Assembly: GCA_045633415.1 (NCBI GenBank)
Contig: JAZQYH010000113.1
Location: 1 to 51,129 of the forward strand
Direction of reading: 5' to 3'
Source: RGIG3102 sp045633415
GTDB lineage: Bacteria > Bacillota > Clostridia > Oscillospirales > Ruminococcaceae
Length of the DNA: 51,129 bases
This document shows positions 34,848-43,238 of the stretch, piece by piece. How positions within the stretch are numbered: the stretch's first letter is position 1; each line of letters begins with the position of its first letter. Below the pieces are notes generated by a model, which saw only the letters and a program-made list of their open reading frames with translations, did not search any database and was not told where the DNA came from. Made by a program: the position numbers and the translations under genes.

Positions 34848-36401
34848 ATGTCAAGATTGGAAAACTCTACCAACAATTTGTTTTTTTCCTTATTTAACAG
34901 TGTATTTTCATCACTGTTAGGATTGCTGTCCCGTACCGTCTTTATTCGTGTTTTAGGGACAGAATATTTAGGATTGGCTGGTCTTTTAGGGAATGTTCTA
35001 GGATTTTTATCAATCACAGAATTAGGTATAGCAACAGCTATTGCGTTCAGCCTGTATAAACCATTGGCAGAAAAAGACTATAAATCTGTCAGCGCATTAA
35101 TGTCTGTATACAGAAAAGCCTACTCTGTAATCGGTTGTGTTGTTCTTGTTTCAGGATTCGCATTGTTTTTTACCTTGGATTTTTTTGTTCCTCCTGAACA
35201 ACAACCTAAAGGAACAACCTTTGCCTATTTCACATTTTTAATTAAAACAGTAGCCGGATATTTTTTATCATATAAAACTACACTGATTTCATCAGATAAT
35301 CAAGCATTCAGATTGGTTCCAATATATGCTTGTATGGATATTATCGGGACTGTTGCGCAAATAATAGGTCTCATACTGTTCAAAAATTATATTCTTTATC
35401 TTACCATTCAGGCAGTCTGCTCTATTACAACAATGTTTTTACAGAACAGATACATAACAAAAAAATACAGTTATGTTAATTTTAACAGTAAAGAGCAGCT
35501 GAACAACGAACAAAAATCACAGCTGAAAAGAAATATCGGTGGACTTGTAATAGGTAAAATCGGTGATTATCTGGTTAATTCAACTGATAATCTGATTATT
35601 ACAAAACTGGTAAGTCTCAGTGCTACAGGTATATATTCCAACTATCTGTTAATAAGAAATATGGTAAATGGCTATATCGCCGCTATTTTTGCAAGCACAA
35701 CTGCCAGCCTTGGTAATGTCGTTGCTGTTGAAAGCAATGAACGAAAAAAAGAAACATTCGACGTAATGATGTTTTTTGCTTATTTTATTTATAGCTTTGA
35801 AGCAGTTTGTTTCCTTTGCCTCTTCAACCCATTTATTGGCGAAATCTGGATTGGAAAACAATACGTCTTTAACTTTATAACCGTATTCATAATAGTAGCA
35901 AATAACTTTCTTACCGGTTTAAGAATACCTCTTATAACTATGAAAGGTGTTGCAGGCACTTATATGGAAGATGCCTGGATACCATTCGCATTTGCAGGAA
36001 TCAACTTGGTAGCATCTATTATGCTGGCAAAGCGCATGGGTGTTGCAGGCGTATTTTTGGGAACTATTGTAGGCAGTATGCTTACTGCCGACTGGTACAG
36101 ACCTATCATTATATACAGAAAAGTGTTTAATATATCTCCATTGAGCTATTATAAAAAATATCTTGTATATATCGTATTGGGGTTTGCCAATATGCTGTTG
36201 GCATATGGCGTATGTACTTTTGTAAACTCTGGTTATGTATTGCTGGATTTTGTTATTAAAGCTATTATAGCATCAACATTCCCGGTTGTTGTCAATGTAA
36301 TTATTTTCTATCGAACAACAGAGTTTAAGTTGTTAAAAAATATAGCCCTTCGTGTTTTAAAACGATTATTATCTAAATTTAAGTTTTTACAAAAGCAATA
36401 A
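34848..36401 (+). CDS. Wzx-type polysaccharide flippase
   Basis: 517 residues with about 12-14 membrane helices. The N-terminus (NSVFSSLLGLLSRTVFIRVLGTEYLGLAGLLG in outline, 17-48) is typical of oligosaccharide flippases of the MOP superfamily. It should turn the lipid-linked repeat unit from the inner to the outer face, where the EpsG-like protein polymerises it. AAAGGAA lies 11 bp before the ATG. The preceding 36 bp hold no promoter that I recognise. Confidence 0.92.
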   Translation: MSRLENSTNNLFFSLFNSVFSSLLGLLSRTVFIRVLGTEYLGLAGLLGNVLGFLSITELGIATAIAFSLYKPLAEKDYKSVSALMSVYRKAYSVIGCVVLVSGFALFFTLDFFVPPEQQPKGTTFAYFTFLIKTVAGYFLSYKTTLISSDNQAFRLVPIYACMDIIGTVAQIIGLILFKNYILYLTIQAVCSITTMFLQNRYITKKYSYVNFNSKEQLNNEQKSQLKRNIGGLVIGKIGDYLVNSTDNLIITKLVSLSATGIYSNYLLIRNMVNGYIAAIFASTTASLGNVVAVESNERKKETFDVMMFFAYFIYSFEAVCFLCLFNPFIGEIWIGKQYVFNFITVFIIVANNFLTGLRIPLITMKGVAGTYMEDAWIPFAFAGINLVASIMLAKRMGVAGVFLGTIVGSMLTADWYRPIIIYRKVFNISPLSYYKKYLVYIVLGFANMLLAYGVCTFVNSGYVLLDFVIKAIIASTFPVVVNVIIFYRTTEFKLLKNIALRVLKRLLSKFKFLQKQ

Positions 36402-36406
36402 AGAAA

Positions 36407-37390
36407 ATGAAAACAGTTAGTATTATTATCCCTTGCTACAACGGGGAAAACTTTATAGACCGTAGCATTAACTCTATATATGAGCAGTCTTATCCTGACA
36501 TCGAACTGATAGTGGTTGATGACGGCTCCACAGATAATAGCAAAGAAAAAATACTGGCATGGGTTACTCTGTTTTCTGCCAAAGCATGTTCTTTAAAATA
36601 TATTTATCAGGAAAATAGTGGACCTGCCAGCGCTATAAACACAGGTCTTAAATATGTAACTGGTGATTATTTATCAATCTTGGATGCGGACGATGTGTAT
36701 TCTATTGATGCAATCCACGAGAGAGTAGCATATTTCCAAAGCAATCCTGATGTGGATGTTGTTCGCTCCAACGGCTGGATAGTAAAAGGTGAAAACAAAC
36801 GATTGTTTGTAACCAATGATGAAGAAAAACAATTGAATGATGTATTTGTAGCACTGTTAAAAGGCGAAACAAATAATTGGGCTGGCAGCTATATGGTTCG
36901 AACCAAGGCGTTGTTTAATTTTTACCCTGACCGTGAAATCTATAAATCCAGATACGGTCAAAATCTTCAGCTTTTGCTCCCTTTCGTTTATAAAAAGGCT
37001 TGTGGCTTTATTGACAAACCGCATATGAACTATATACAGCAAGATAACTCACTGACACAAACATCAAACACAGATATAGCAAAAGGGAAAAATATCGAAA
37101 ATGCCGCCGGCTTCCGAGATATAAGGATGCATTTATTGGAACAAATTGTAGAAGATATAACAGAAAAAAACAAATATCTATGTATTATAGAAAGCGGATA
37201 TTGGAGCAGCATGATGTATTTTGCAACAATGTATCAGGATAAATCTTTGATGAATAATGCTTTTGAAAACAAGCAAAAGTATGAAAAAGCATCAATTGAT
37301 GAAAAGATTATGTATTATAGTATGATATCACCAAACAAAGCATTATTTCTCAGAATCATCCGCAAAATACGTTCTTTTTTCAGAATATAA
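36407..37390 (+). CDS. GT2-family glycosyltransferase
   Basis: 327 residues. VSIIIPCYNGENFIDRSINSIY, ELIVVDDGSTDNSKE and SILDADDVY are the GT-A motifs. Less like the run of four: it has a longer loop after the first DDGS and a different C-terminal half (AGSYMVRTKALF). Five bp separate it from the flippase stop. Confidence 0.9.
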   Translation: MKTVSIIIPCYNGENFIDRSINSIYEQSYPDIELIVVDDGSTDNSKEKILAWVTLFSAKACSLKYIYQENSGPASAINTGLKYVTGDYLSILDADDVYSIDAIHERVAYFQSNPDVDVVRSNGWIVKGENKRLFVTNDEEKQLNDVFVALLKGETNNWAGSYMVRTKALFNFYPDREIYKSRYGQNLQLLLPFVYKKACGFIDKPHMNYIQQDNSLTQTSNTDIAKGKNIENAAGFRDIRMHLLEQIVEDITEKNKYLCIIESGYWSSMMYFATMYQDKSLMNNAFENKQKYEKASIDEKIMYYSMISPNKALFLRIIRKIRSFFRI

Positions 37391-37406
37391 CACGAGGTGA
37401 AGTTAT

Positions 37407-38570
37407 ATGCCAAACTTAGCATCAAAAGAAATGTGCACAGGCTGTAGCGCCTGTTACAGCGTATGTCCTGTGCATTGCATAGAAATGATAAAAGATGAAA
37501 ATGGCTTTACATACCCACATATTCCGGAAAACAGTCAGTGTATAAATTGTGGCAAATGTGAAAACCTGTGCCCCGTTTTAAAAGACAATGGCTGTGCTGA
37601 TGGCAAACTGCCTGTGGCATATGCGGCTAAGTCCAGTGATGAATCAATGCGTATGGAAAGTTCATCTGGTGGTATTTTCACCGAATTGGCAAAACAAATC
37701 ATCGCTGAAGATGGTGTGGTTTACGGTGCGGCTTACGGTGAAACTTTTTCAATAAAGCATTACTGTGCAGGCAACATCCAGCAGCTTCAGATGCTACGAG
37801 GGGCAAAATATGCCGAAAGTGAACTTGCAAATACATTTACAGAAATAAAGAGAAGGCTTGCGGAAGGTCAGAAGGTAATGTTTTCTGGCACACCTTGTCA
37901 GGTTGCCGGGTTAAAAGCATTTACAGATGATGACATCAACTTATACACCGTAGATTTTGTTTGTCATGGCATTCCATCACCTAAAGCATGGACAGAATAT
38001 GTTTCCTACAGAGCCAGACAGGATGCTGACGGCAAGCTTCCTGTTTCTATAAACCTTCGCTCCAAGACAACTGGTTGGAGCAGATATCAGTATTCAAATG
38101 TTTTTGAGTACCCAGATGCCATCTCACACAGTGCAAAAAGTGGACAAAGCCTGTTTATGCAGCTGTTTGTAGGTGATTATATCAACAGGGAATCCTGTGA
38201 AAACTGCCGATTCAAAGGGTACTCCAGAGTAAGCGATATTACTCTTGGCGATTTCTGGGGTATATGGGATATAGATTCTGATATGGACGATGACAAAGGC
38301 ACGTCAGTTATACTTATTCACTCTGAAAAAGGTAACAATCTCTGGCAAAATATCCATAACAGAATTGTTTCAAAGCAGGTAACTCTTGAGCAGGCAAGTG
38401 CCCAGAACCCTTCTATGCTGGTTTCATCCAAAGCCAACCCAAATCGCACCAAGGCATTACAACTGATTGCAAAAGGCAATATAGATGAATGCAATCAATT
38501 TTTTACACAAGGAAAACCATCTGTTTCCAGCAGAATAAAAGGTAAAATAAAGCGATTATTGGGAATGTGA
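37407..38570 (+). CDS. 4Fe-4S protein of the Coenzyme F420 hydrogenase/dehydrogenase beta-subunit family
   Basis: 387 residues. The N-terminus has two 4Fe-4S clusters: CTGCSACYSVCP (10-21) and CINCGKCENLCP (45-56). The rest matches the FrhB/FdhB C-terminal domain, with FSGTPCQVAGL, DFVCHGIPSP and SDITLGDFWGIW. In polysaccharide clusters such proteins often occur with pyruvyl transferases; a flavin- or F420-dependent redox role on a sugar or the pyruvyl group has been suggested only by context. Its own function is not established. GAGGTGA precedes the ATG. Last gene of the cluster. Confidence 0.9.
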   Translation: MPNLASKEMCTGCSACYSVCPVHCIEMIKDENGFTYPHIPENSQCINCGKCENLCPVLKDNGCADGKLPVAYAAKSSDESMRMESSSGGIFTELAKQIIAEDGVVYGAAYGETFSIKHYCAGNIQQLQMLRGAKYAESELANTFTEIKRRLAEGQKVMFSGTPCQVAGLKAFTDDDINLYTVDFVCHGIPSPKAWTEYVSYRARQDADGKLPVSINLRSKTTGWSRYQYSNVFEYPDAISHSAKSGQSLFMQLFVGDYINRESCENCRFKGYSRVSDITLGDFWGIWDIDSDMDDDKGTSVILIHSEKGNNLWQNIHNRIVSKQVTLEQASAQNPSMLVSSKANPNRTKALQLIAKGNIDECNQFFTQGKPSVSSRIKGKIKRLLGM

Positions 38571-38583
38571 GATTCAGATAAGC

Positions 38584-38618
38584 AAAAAGACTGTTACACA
38601 CAGTAACAGTCTTTTTTT
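38584..38618. terminator. bidirectional terminator ending the polysaccharide cluster
   Basis: A 14-bp perfect stem (38584-38597 with 38603-38616), a 5-nt loop and T tracts on the plus strand. It lies 13 bp after the iron-sulfur gene and directly abuts the stop codon of the converging gene at 38617. Confidence 0.92.
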
Positions 38619-39837
38619 ATTTTATCACTTTATATTCTCTGAGCAAATCTATTCTTTCGCCGCCTATTTTTAATATTTCGGCTGTTGAGTTGTTTGCTGT
38701 TGAGCGGGATTCTTTAAGATATGTACAGAATCTGCTTGCCCAGGCCAGAGGCAGAAGATATGGTTTGTCTGCCAGATATGTATAACGACTTTTAAGTTTT
38801 TCTGCTGATGGGAACAATGTATTTTTCAGGGATTTGCCCGCTTTTTTTCCCTGTTTATCAGCAGAAACTGCATCCAGAGTCATATTACTGCTGTGCTTAC
38901 GGCTCATTGTAGAGCCGCCAAATACGCCCGCTGAAAGCAAATCAACCAACATATTTGTTTCATCTACAGCTTCATTCATAAAATACTGTGGTATGCAGGA
39001 TTTTTCACGGCTGAATACCAAGTATTTTTCCGCCGCTGCAAAAAGTGATGCCGCAAAGGTCCGTGCATTTATTTCACTGCAGTTCTTATGCACATCATTC
39101 CAGTTAATCTCGTCACCATATGCATTGGCGTACATAGCAATATCACACAGCTGACGGATACCAAAGCCGCTGTGCAGAAAATGTTTGAAAGCATGGCAGA
39201 TAAGATAGAACATATGGTCTGTATGGCATAAAGTGTAGACACCGTCTGTTTCAATTGCTCTATCTTCTGCTTTTTCAAAAAATCTGTTCCAGTCTCCATA
39301 GGCATCAGATTGTGGTGGAAACAGGCTTTTGTGCAGTTCTATATACAAAGAGCCATCCTTTTGCCTGAATGGCACTTCGTAAGTAGATTGCTGTTCATCT
39401 TCTTTTACATCGCTGTATAAGCCAGATTCTTCCATAATCTGTTTGCACAAGCTGAACTGCTCTGGTAATATCAGCATATCTTCATCTGTGGACAGTCGCA
39501 AATCCGGCTGTGGATACAGACGGCGGCACACAAGACCTTTTACCACCAGAGGCTTGCAGTCTTTTTCTTTCAGCTTGTCGTAAAGCTGTACAAACTGACT
39601 GGTCTTTACGGTCTGCAACATTACCAGCTGTCGCACCTGACTGCGCAAAGCAGTGCTGTTCACAAGAGTTGGGTGTCCGTACACTGCATCGTAAACCAAC
39701 GGCAAAACATTGTGGTTTGTCGCCAGAGCCAGTATCCCCCGCCACTGCTCTGTGGTGATATCTGCTTCCTGTGGCAGTTTATGTCCGTCCAATGCAGTCT
39801 GCAATATATTTAAAAATATTTCATAAATTCTTTCCAT
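38617..39837 (-). CDS. nucleotidyltransferase-family protein (PF14907-like)
   Basis: 406 residues from the ATG at 39837, chosen because GGAG lies 6 bp upstream; in-frame ATG and TTG codons further up lack a site. Residues about 105-135 (PLVVKGLVCRRLYPQPDLRLSTDEDML) show the family pattern KG-x-R/Y-P-x-R-x-D-x-D. Members (NTP_transf_5) often sit in peptide-modification loci with PqqD and HPr-kinase-like genes, as here; the biochemical role is not established. A terminator and an extended -10 promoter separate it from PqqD, so it is probably transcribed on its own or by read-through. Confidence 0.82.
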   Translation of the reverse strand: MERIYEIFLNILQTALDGHKLPQEADITTEQWRGILALATNHNVLPLVYDAVYGHPTLVNSTALRSQVRQLVMLQTVKTSQFVQLYDKLKEKDCKPLVVKGLVCRRLYPQPDLRLSTDEDMLILPEQFSLCKQIMEESGLYSDVKEDEQQSTYEVPFRQKDGSLYIELHKSLFPPQSDAYGDWNRFFEKAEDRAIETDGVYTLCHTDHMFYLICHAFKHFLHSGFGIRQLCDIAMYANAYGDEINWNDVHKNCSEINARTFAASLFAAAEKYLVFSREKSCIPQYFMNEAVDETNMLVDLLSAGVFGGSTMSRKHSSNMTLDAVSADKQGKKAGKSLKNTLFPSAEKLKSRYTYLADKPYLLPLAWASRFCTYLKESRSTANNSTAEILKIGGERIDLLREYKVIK

Positions 39838-39868
39838 GTTTTTCTCCATAAAACGGGAATATACCAAT

Positions 39869-39877
39869 ATTATAACA
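39869..39877 (-). promoter_or_regulatory. extended -10 promoter of the nucleotidyltransferase gene
   Basis: On the minus strand TGT-TATAAT, a perfect -10 with TGn extension, about 30 bp before the chosen start; no good -35 is seen. Confidence 0.5.
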
Positions 39878-39897
39878 GAACCGCCTGATTTTGACCA

Positions 39898-39931
39898 TAA
39901 AAAAGTCCTTTACCAATAAGTAAAGGACTTT
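39898..39931 (-). terminator. intrinsic terminator after pqqD
   Basis: A 12-bp perfect stem (39902-39913 with 39920-39931), a 6-nt loop, and six U residues on the minus strand. It closes the RiPP-like operon 5 bp after the PqqD stop. Confidence 0.9.
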
Positions 39932-39936
39932 GATTT

Positions 39937-40200
39937 TTAATCTATAATCTGCATTTCACGTAATTTTGCCAGAAATTCTGTTGTATCTTTTTCAGCCTCA
40001 TCCTGTGAAACTTCGTATTCTTCCAGAATTTTTTCAACAATTACCTGCTGTGTTTCACATTCAGCCAGAATATCCCAGATAAATGTTGCCACTTCATTGA
40101 GAACAAACAGGCCGTTGGAATCATAAACTGTTTTGCCTACAGGCACAAGAATTGTATCCCCTGCAATATCACGTTTAATCAGTTCTTTTTTTATTTTCAT
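39937..40200 (-). CDS. PqqD family peptide-chaperone protein
   Basis: 87 residues, the usual size. The family pattern GDTILVPVGKTVYDSNGLFVLNEVATFIWDIL (about 13-44 in outline) is plain. PqqD proteins (RiPP recognition elements) bind the leader of a precursor peptide and present it to a radical SAM enzyme. The start is the ATG at 40200 (AAAGGAA upstream), which overlaps the radical SAM stop as ATGA; longer readings into the radical SAM gene are unlikely. The partner is the adjacent SPASM enzyme; the likely client is the 80-residue peptide at 42984-43226. Confidence 0.92.
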   Translation of the reverse strand: MKIKKELIKRDIAGDTILVPVGKTVYDSNGLFVLNEVATFIWDILAECETQQVIVEKILEEYEVSQDEAEKDTTEFLAKLREMQIID

Positions 40201-41318
40201 TTTGATTTCCTTTCCTGATATGCCTGCCACATAGCATTTACTGTTTCTTCTGTCTGCTGACATACGTACTCTGGCACTCCATCAAATCTGCCTGTTTCGG
40301 TGATACACACTGCGGCACATACAGGGCAGACAGGTCGTTTGGAACAGTTTGAACACTGGCTTGGCATACGGATTTCACTTGTTTTCTGAATAATTGTATC
40401 CCATGCGGCGTCAAAGCCTGTTTCCAGAGGATATGAGGCTGGCTCTGGCATCATACCACATGGTAACATGCGGCCATCCCATGTCATCCAGAAAGAAGTG
40501 GAGCCTGCTCGGCATCCTACGCCTTCTACCATTTCTGTAGGGCACTCTGGCTGGTCCACTGCAACAAGATTTTTCATATTTTCAGCACGCAGTGCAAATT
40601 CTTCTGCTGTGAATCGCTGTAAATCCCAGCGCACGGAACATTTTGCGGCTTCCTGTGGGGAAAGTCTGTCGCCGTATCCATATTTGCCACCGTTTACACG
40701 GATTGATGGATACATATAGCTGGCGGCTTTTACATGGACATCCAGCTCCTGTGAAATAGCATAAATTTTCTCAATATCCTGCTGGTTATAAGGTGTAATG
40801 GACACATTGAGACGGATATCAATACCAGCTTCCTTGATGGCACGGATATTTTCCACCACTGAATCAAAAGCGGCCTGTCCGCACATATTCTTATAAGTTT
40901 CTGTACAGCCACCATAAAGTGAAACATTGATTCTGAAAGGTGGATTTTCAATAAGTCTGCGTCTGATTTCTCCTGTGAGCATAGAGCCGTTGGTGTTTAT
41001 AGAAATCATAAGCCCCATTTCTTTCATTGCGTCATATATTTCAAAAAAGTCTTTACGCACGAAAGGTTCCCCACCTGTCAGAAGCACAAAAACCATACCA
41101 CGGTCTTTTGCGGCTCTTGCCAAATCTATCCACTGCTGTGCTGTCAGTTCTTTACCCTGTGCCTCTACATCATCATTGCTGAGATGCACGTAACACATAG
41201 GGCAGTTAAAATTACAGCGTGCAGTCAGCTCAAAATTGCCGCCGATTGCCAGCCCCATTTTACGCCCTTTGCTATGCAGATATGTAGCAATATAAGGTTC
41301 TGTATTCACTTTTTTCAT
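40197..41318 (-). CDS. radical SAM/SPASM domain enzyme
   Basis: 373 residues. The SAM-binding 4Fe-4S motif is CNFNCPMC (Cys35, 39, 42), followed by VLLTGGEPFVRKD. The C-terminal SPASM region has Cys residues in CPTEMVEGVGC, MLPCGMM and CSNCSKRPVCPVCAAVC, enough for two auxiliary clusters. SPASM enzymes with a PqqD partner commonly modify ribosomal peptides (thioether, carbon-carbon or epimerised products). GGAGGGAGA precedes the ATG; the gene overlaps both neighbours by ATGA. A role on the upstream four-Cys peptide is inferred from context. Confidence 0.93.
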   Translation of the reverse strand: MKKVNTEPYIATYLHSKGRKMGLAIGGNFELTARCNFNCPMCYVHLSNDDVEAQGKELTAQQWIDLARAAKDRGMVFVLLTGGEPFVRKDFFEIYDAMKEMGLMISINTNGSMLTGEIRRRLIENPPFRINVSLYGGCTETYKNMCGQAAFDSVVENIRAIKEAGIDIRLNVSITPYNQQDIEKIYAISQELDVHVKAASYMYPSIRVNGGKYGYGDRLSPQEAAKCSVRWDLQRFTAEEFALRAENMKNLVAVDQPECPTEMVEGVGCRAGSTSFWMTWDGRMLPCGMMPEPASYPLETGFDAAWDTIIQKTSEIRMPSQCSNCSKRPVCPVCAAVCITETGRFDGVPEYVCQQTEETVNAMWQAYQERKSK

Positions 41319-42184
41319 ACAATATCTCCCTCCAATGCTTTTTCCAATGCAATTACTGCAGATTCATCTGGTTTGCATGGCATATAGAAAACAGGTACAT
41401 TTTCCGCTATGTTTTTTGCAAGTGCTGTTACCTTTTCCATATCGTCTTTGTCCCAGGTGTTTACACTTACACCTTCCCACACTTTTGCAAAGGCCTGATA
41501 GCCTTTCAGTCTGTGAATGGTCGTAACTGGTGCCTGTCCAAGATATACAATAGCGGCTATTGGTAATGTTTTATTTTTGCAATGAGTTGAACTACCAGCA
41601 AAAGGAATGCCTGCGGCATAAAGCTGTCCATCAATTAATCTGATAGCCGCCCTGTCGCCATTGATAATCTCTGCACCACGGAGTGTGTGCCACAGGTCAG
41701 CCTGTGTGGATTTTCCTGTTTCTGATGGGGCAGTAAACAAAATCGCTTTCCCACCTGCATCAATATAGGAGCAATGAAAAATAACACCATTTTCCTGTGC
41801 TATAAGATGCTCTGCTGACATAGACGAAAGCACTGTGTGTGTACCGATTCGGCCTATCATATCGCTTTTCTTCAATATGATTTTATTGTCTTTTCCCGAA
41901 TGCTGTGCGCAGATATACGCATTTTCCCAGCCCTTTTCAACTGAACCAATATATCTTGCAGAAATTTCATTCCGTTCATACACAATAAATCCTGGTCTTT
42001 TTACAACACAGTTTCCATATGGCTCTGGCAGGTCATCTGCTGGTTCAAACGTAAACACATGTGGTTCTTTTACGTCCTCAACAGCAAAAGGCGCCAGATA
42101 TTTATCATCTGTGTACATCCATTCTTTCGGTGCCACTATCTGAACTTCTACACCTGCAAAGCAATAGTTTTTTCTTATCATCAT
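41315..42184 (-). CDS. HPr kinase-like P-loop protein of a PqqD/radical SAM locus
   Basis: 289 residues. The C-terminal half resembles HPr(Ser) kinase: P-loop APSETGKST (152-160), then EIINGDRAAIR with Asp177, then GIPFAGSS. The N-terminal half is family-specific. It is shorter than true HprK and lacks its N-terminal domain. Such HPrK-like proteins recur beside PqqD and radical SAM genes, as well as in lasso-peptide loci, and may phosphorylate a peptide or small molecule; no role is proven here. It starts directly after the lipoprotein stop and ends in an ATGA overlap. Confidence 0.85.
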   Translation of the reverse strand: MMIRKNYCFAGVEVQIVAPKEWMYTDDKYLAPFAVEDVKEPHVFTFEPADDLPEPYGNCVVKRPGFIVYERNEISARYIGSVEKGWENAYICAQHSGKDNKIILKKSDMIGRIGTHTVLSSMSAEHLIAQENGVIFHCSYIDAGGKAILFTAPSETGKSTQADLWHTLRGAEIINGDRAAIRLIDGQLYAAGIPFAGSSTHCKNKTLPIAAIVYLGQAPVTTIHRLKGYQAFAKVWEGVSVNTWDKDDMEKVTALAKNIAENVPVFYMPCKPDESAVIALEKALEGDIV

Positions 42185-42901
42185 TTAACCTACTGTAACA
42201 AACATTACTTTAGTACCAGATTTTGACATGTGTGCACCTGATACCTGGCGAATTTCTCCAGCTTTCAAACCGCCTGTTAAACGGCTACGGTATGTAATGC
42301 CACCATAATAAAGGTCTGTTGCGCTGTTTTTATAATAAATCACGATTTCGCCATCAATGTCTGAAGTGGAAATGTTTGTAACATTCACAATACCATCCAG
42401 CACCTGAATTTTCAGAACGTCTTCCATAAGGGATGGTTCTTCTGTAAACAGTGCCAGATTTTCTGTTGTTGCAATTCCGTATGTTGCATTTTTATCGTAT
42501 GTCATTCTTGTCTTTTCAAGCAGAACAACAGATGCACCAATAGGCAGGGTAGTCAGTTCAAATACAGCGTCTGTTTCACCTGTTTCCAGTGTAATTTTTG
42601 CATACTGTACAGTTTTATCGCCTGTGTTTTTTACAATCATCATAAGCACGCCAGAAACTACTTCATCAGTGCCGTCTTCCATATAAATACCTGTATAATT
42701 GCCAATGTCTGTAATTTCAAGGCCATTTCCAAGGTTTATAAGACAGTCGTCAGCAGATAAATTCTGGCTGTTATCAGGTTGTGTTGGCTGTGAGCCAGAG
42801 TTTGCCTCTACCTGTGCTCCACCACAGGCAGTGAAGAAAGATAAAGTTGTTATGATTACCAATGCTAATGCAATTATTTTTTTGTTAATAAAATTTTTCA
42901 T
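42185..42901 (-). CDS. lipoprotein of the RiPP-like operon
   Basis: 238 residues with a lipoprotein signal peptide; the lipobox FFTAC gives Cys26 as the lipidated residue. A Gly/Ser/Gln/Pro-rich linker follows, then a soluble beta-rich domain from about residue 50 with no motif I can name. It would sit on the outer membrane face, so it could be an export, immunity or receptor component of the peptide system; this is inference from position alone. AAAGGC precedes the ATG. Its stop is immediately followed by the ATG of the HPrK-like gene. Confidence 0.82.
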   Translation of the reverse strand: MKNFINKKIIALALVIITTLSFFTACGGAQVEANSGSQPTQPDNSQNLSADDCLINLGNGLEITDIGNYTGIYMEDGTDEVVSGVLMMIVKNTGDKTVQYAKITLETGETDAVFELTTLPIGASVVLLEKTRMTYDKNATYGIATTENLALFTEEPSLMEDVLKIQVLDGIVNVTNISTSDIDGEIVIYYKNSATDLYYGGITYRSRLTGGLKAGEIRQVSGAHMSKSGTKVMFVTVG

Positions 42902-42935
42902 ATTTTGCCTTTAATAAAAGATTTGCCATAAAGAT

Positions 42936-42963
42936 AAGGCCGCGCCGCAATGGGCACGGCCTT
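42936..42963 (-). terminator. leaky terminator / attenuator after the precursor-like peptide gene
   Basis: An 11-bp GC-rich stem (42936-42946 with 42953-42963, one G-U pair on the minus strand) and 6-nt loop, followed by a poor U tract (UUAUCUUUAU). It lies 20 bp after the 80-residue gene and before the lipoprotein gene. This placement would let the peptide be made in excess of the enzymes. Confidence 0.6.
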
Positions 42964-42983
42964 TTGGCTTTAATTATTGAAAA

Positions 42984-43226
42984 TTATGAATTGAAAATAT
43001 TGGCAGTATTTACTGGAACATGATAACATAAACTATCATTTGTGTCTGGCTGTTTATATACACAACCTGTAACACCTTCTACAAAAATCACACCCTGTCT
43101 TCCTGCGTCGTATCCACAAGCGTCTGGTCCTTGAAGAGAAGTTTTAAACTCGCAGCCAGCTGCTATATTTTCGTTGAGGGAAAAATCTTCAAACATAATT
43201 TCCGGTTTGGAATATATTTTTTTCAT
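42984..43226 (-). CDS. 80-residue four-cysteine peptide, candidate RiPP precursor
   Basis: 80 residues. Leader-like N-terminus MKKIYSKPEIMFEDFSLNEN, then IAAGC. The KPEI-x-FE-x-FxL-(x)n-AAGC pattern resembles many small Clostridia peptides encoded near radical SAM genes. Cys residues lie at 25, 37, 55 and 67, spaced 12, 18 and 12. No signal peptide or membrane helix. A very strong AAGGAGG site (43234-43240) overlaps the stop codon of the giant upstream gene. Downstream come a hairpin and then lipoprotein, HPrK-like, radical SAM and PqqD genes. Function as substrate of the SPASM enzyme is inferred, not shown. Confidence 0.8.
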   Translation of the reverse strand: MKKIYSKPEIMFEDFSLNENIAAGCEFKTSLQGPDACGYDAGRQGVIFVEGVTGCVYKQPDTNDSLCYHVPVNTANIFNS

Positions 43227-43238
43227 ATTACGCCCTCC

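Noticed and set aside
40201..40263. Longer PqqD start at 40263
   Set aside because: It would overlap the radical SAM gene by 66 bp; the ATGA start at 40200 has AAAGGAA and gives a standard PqqD length.
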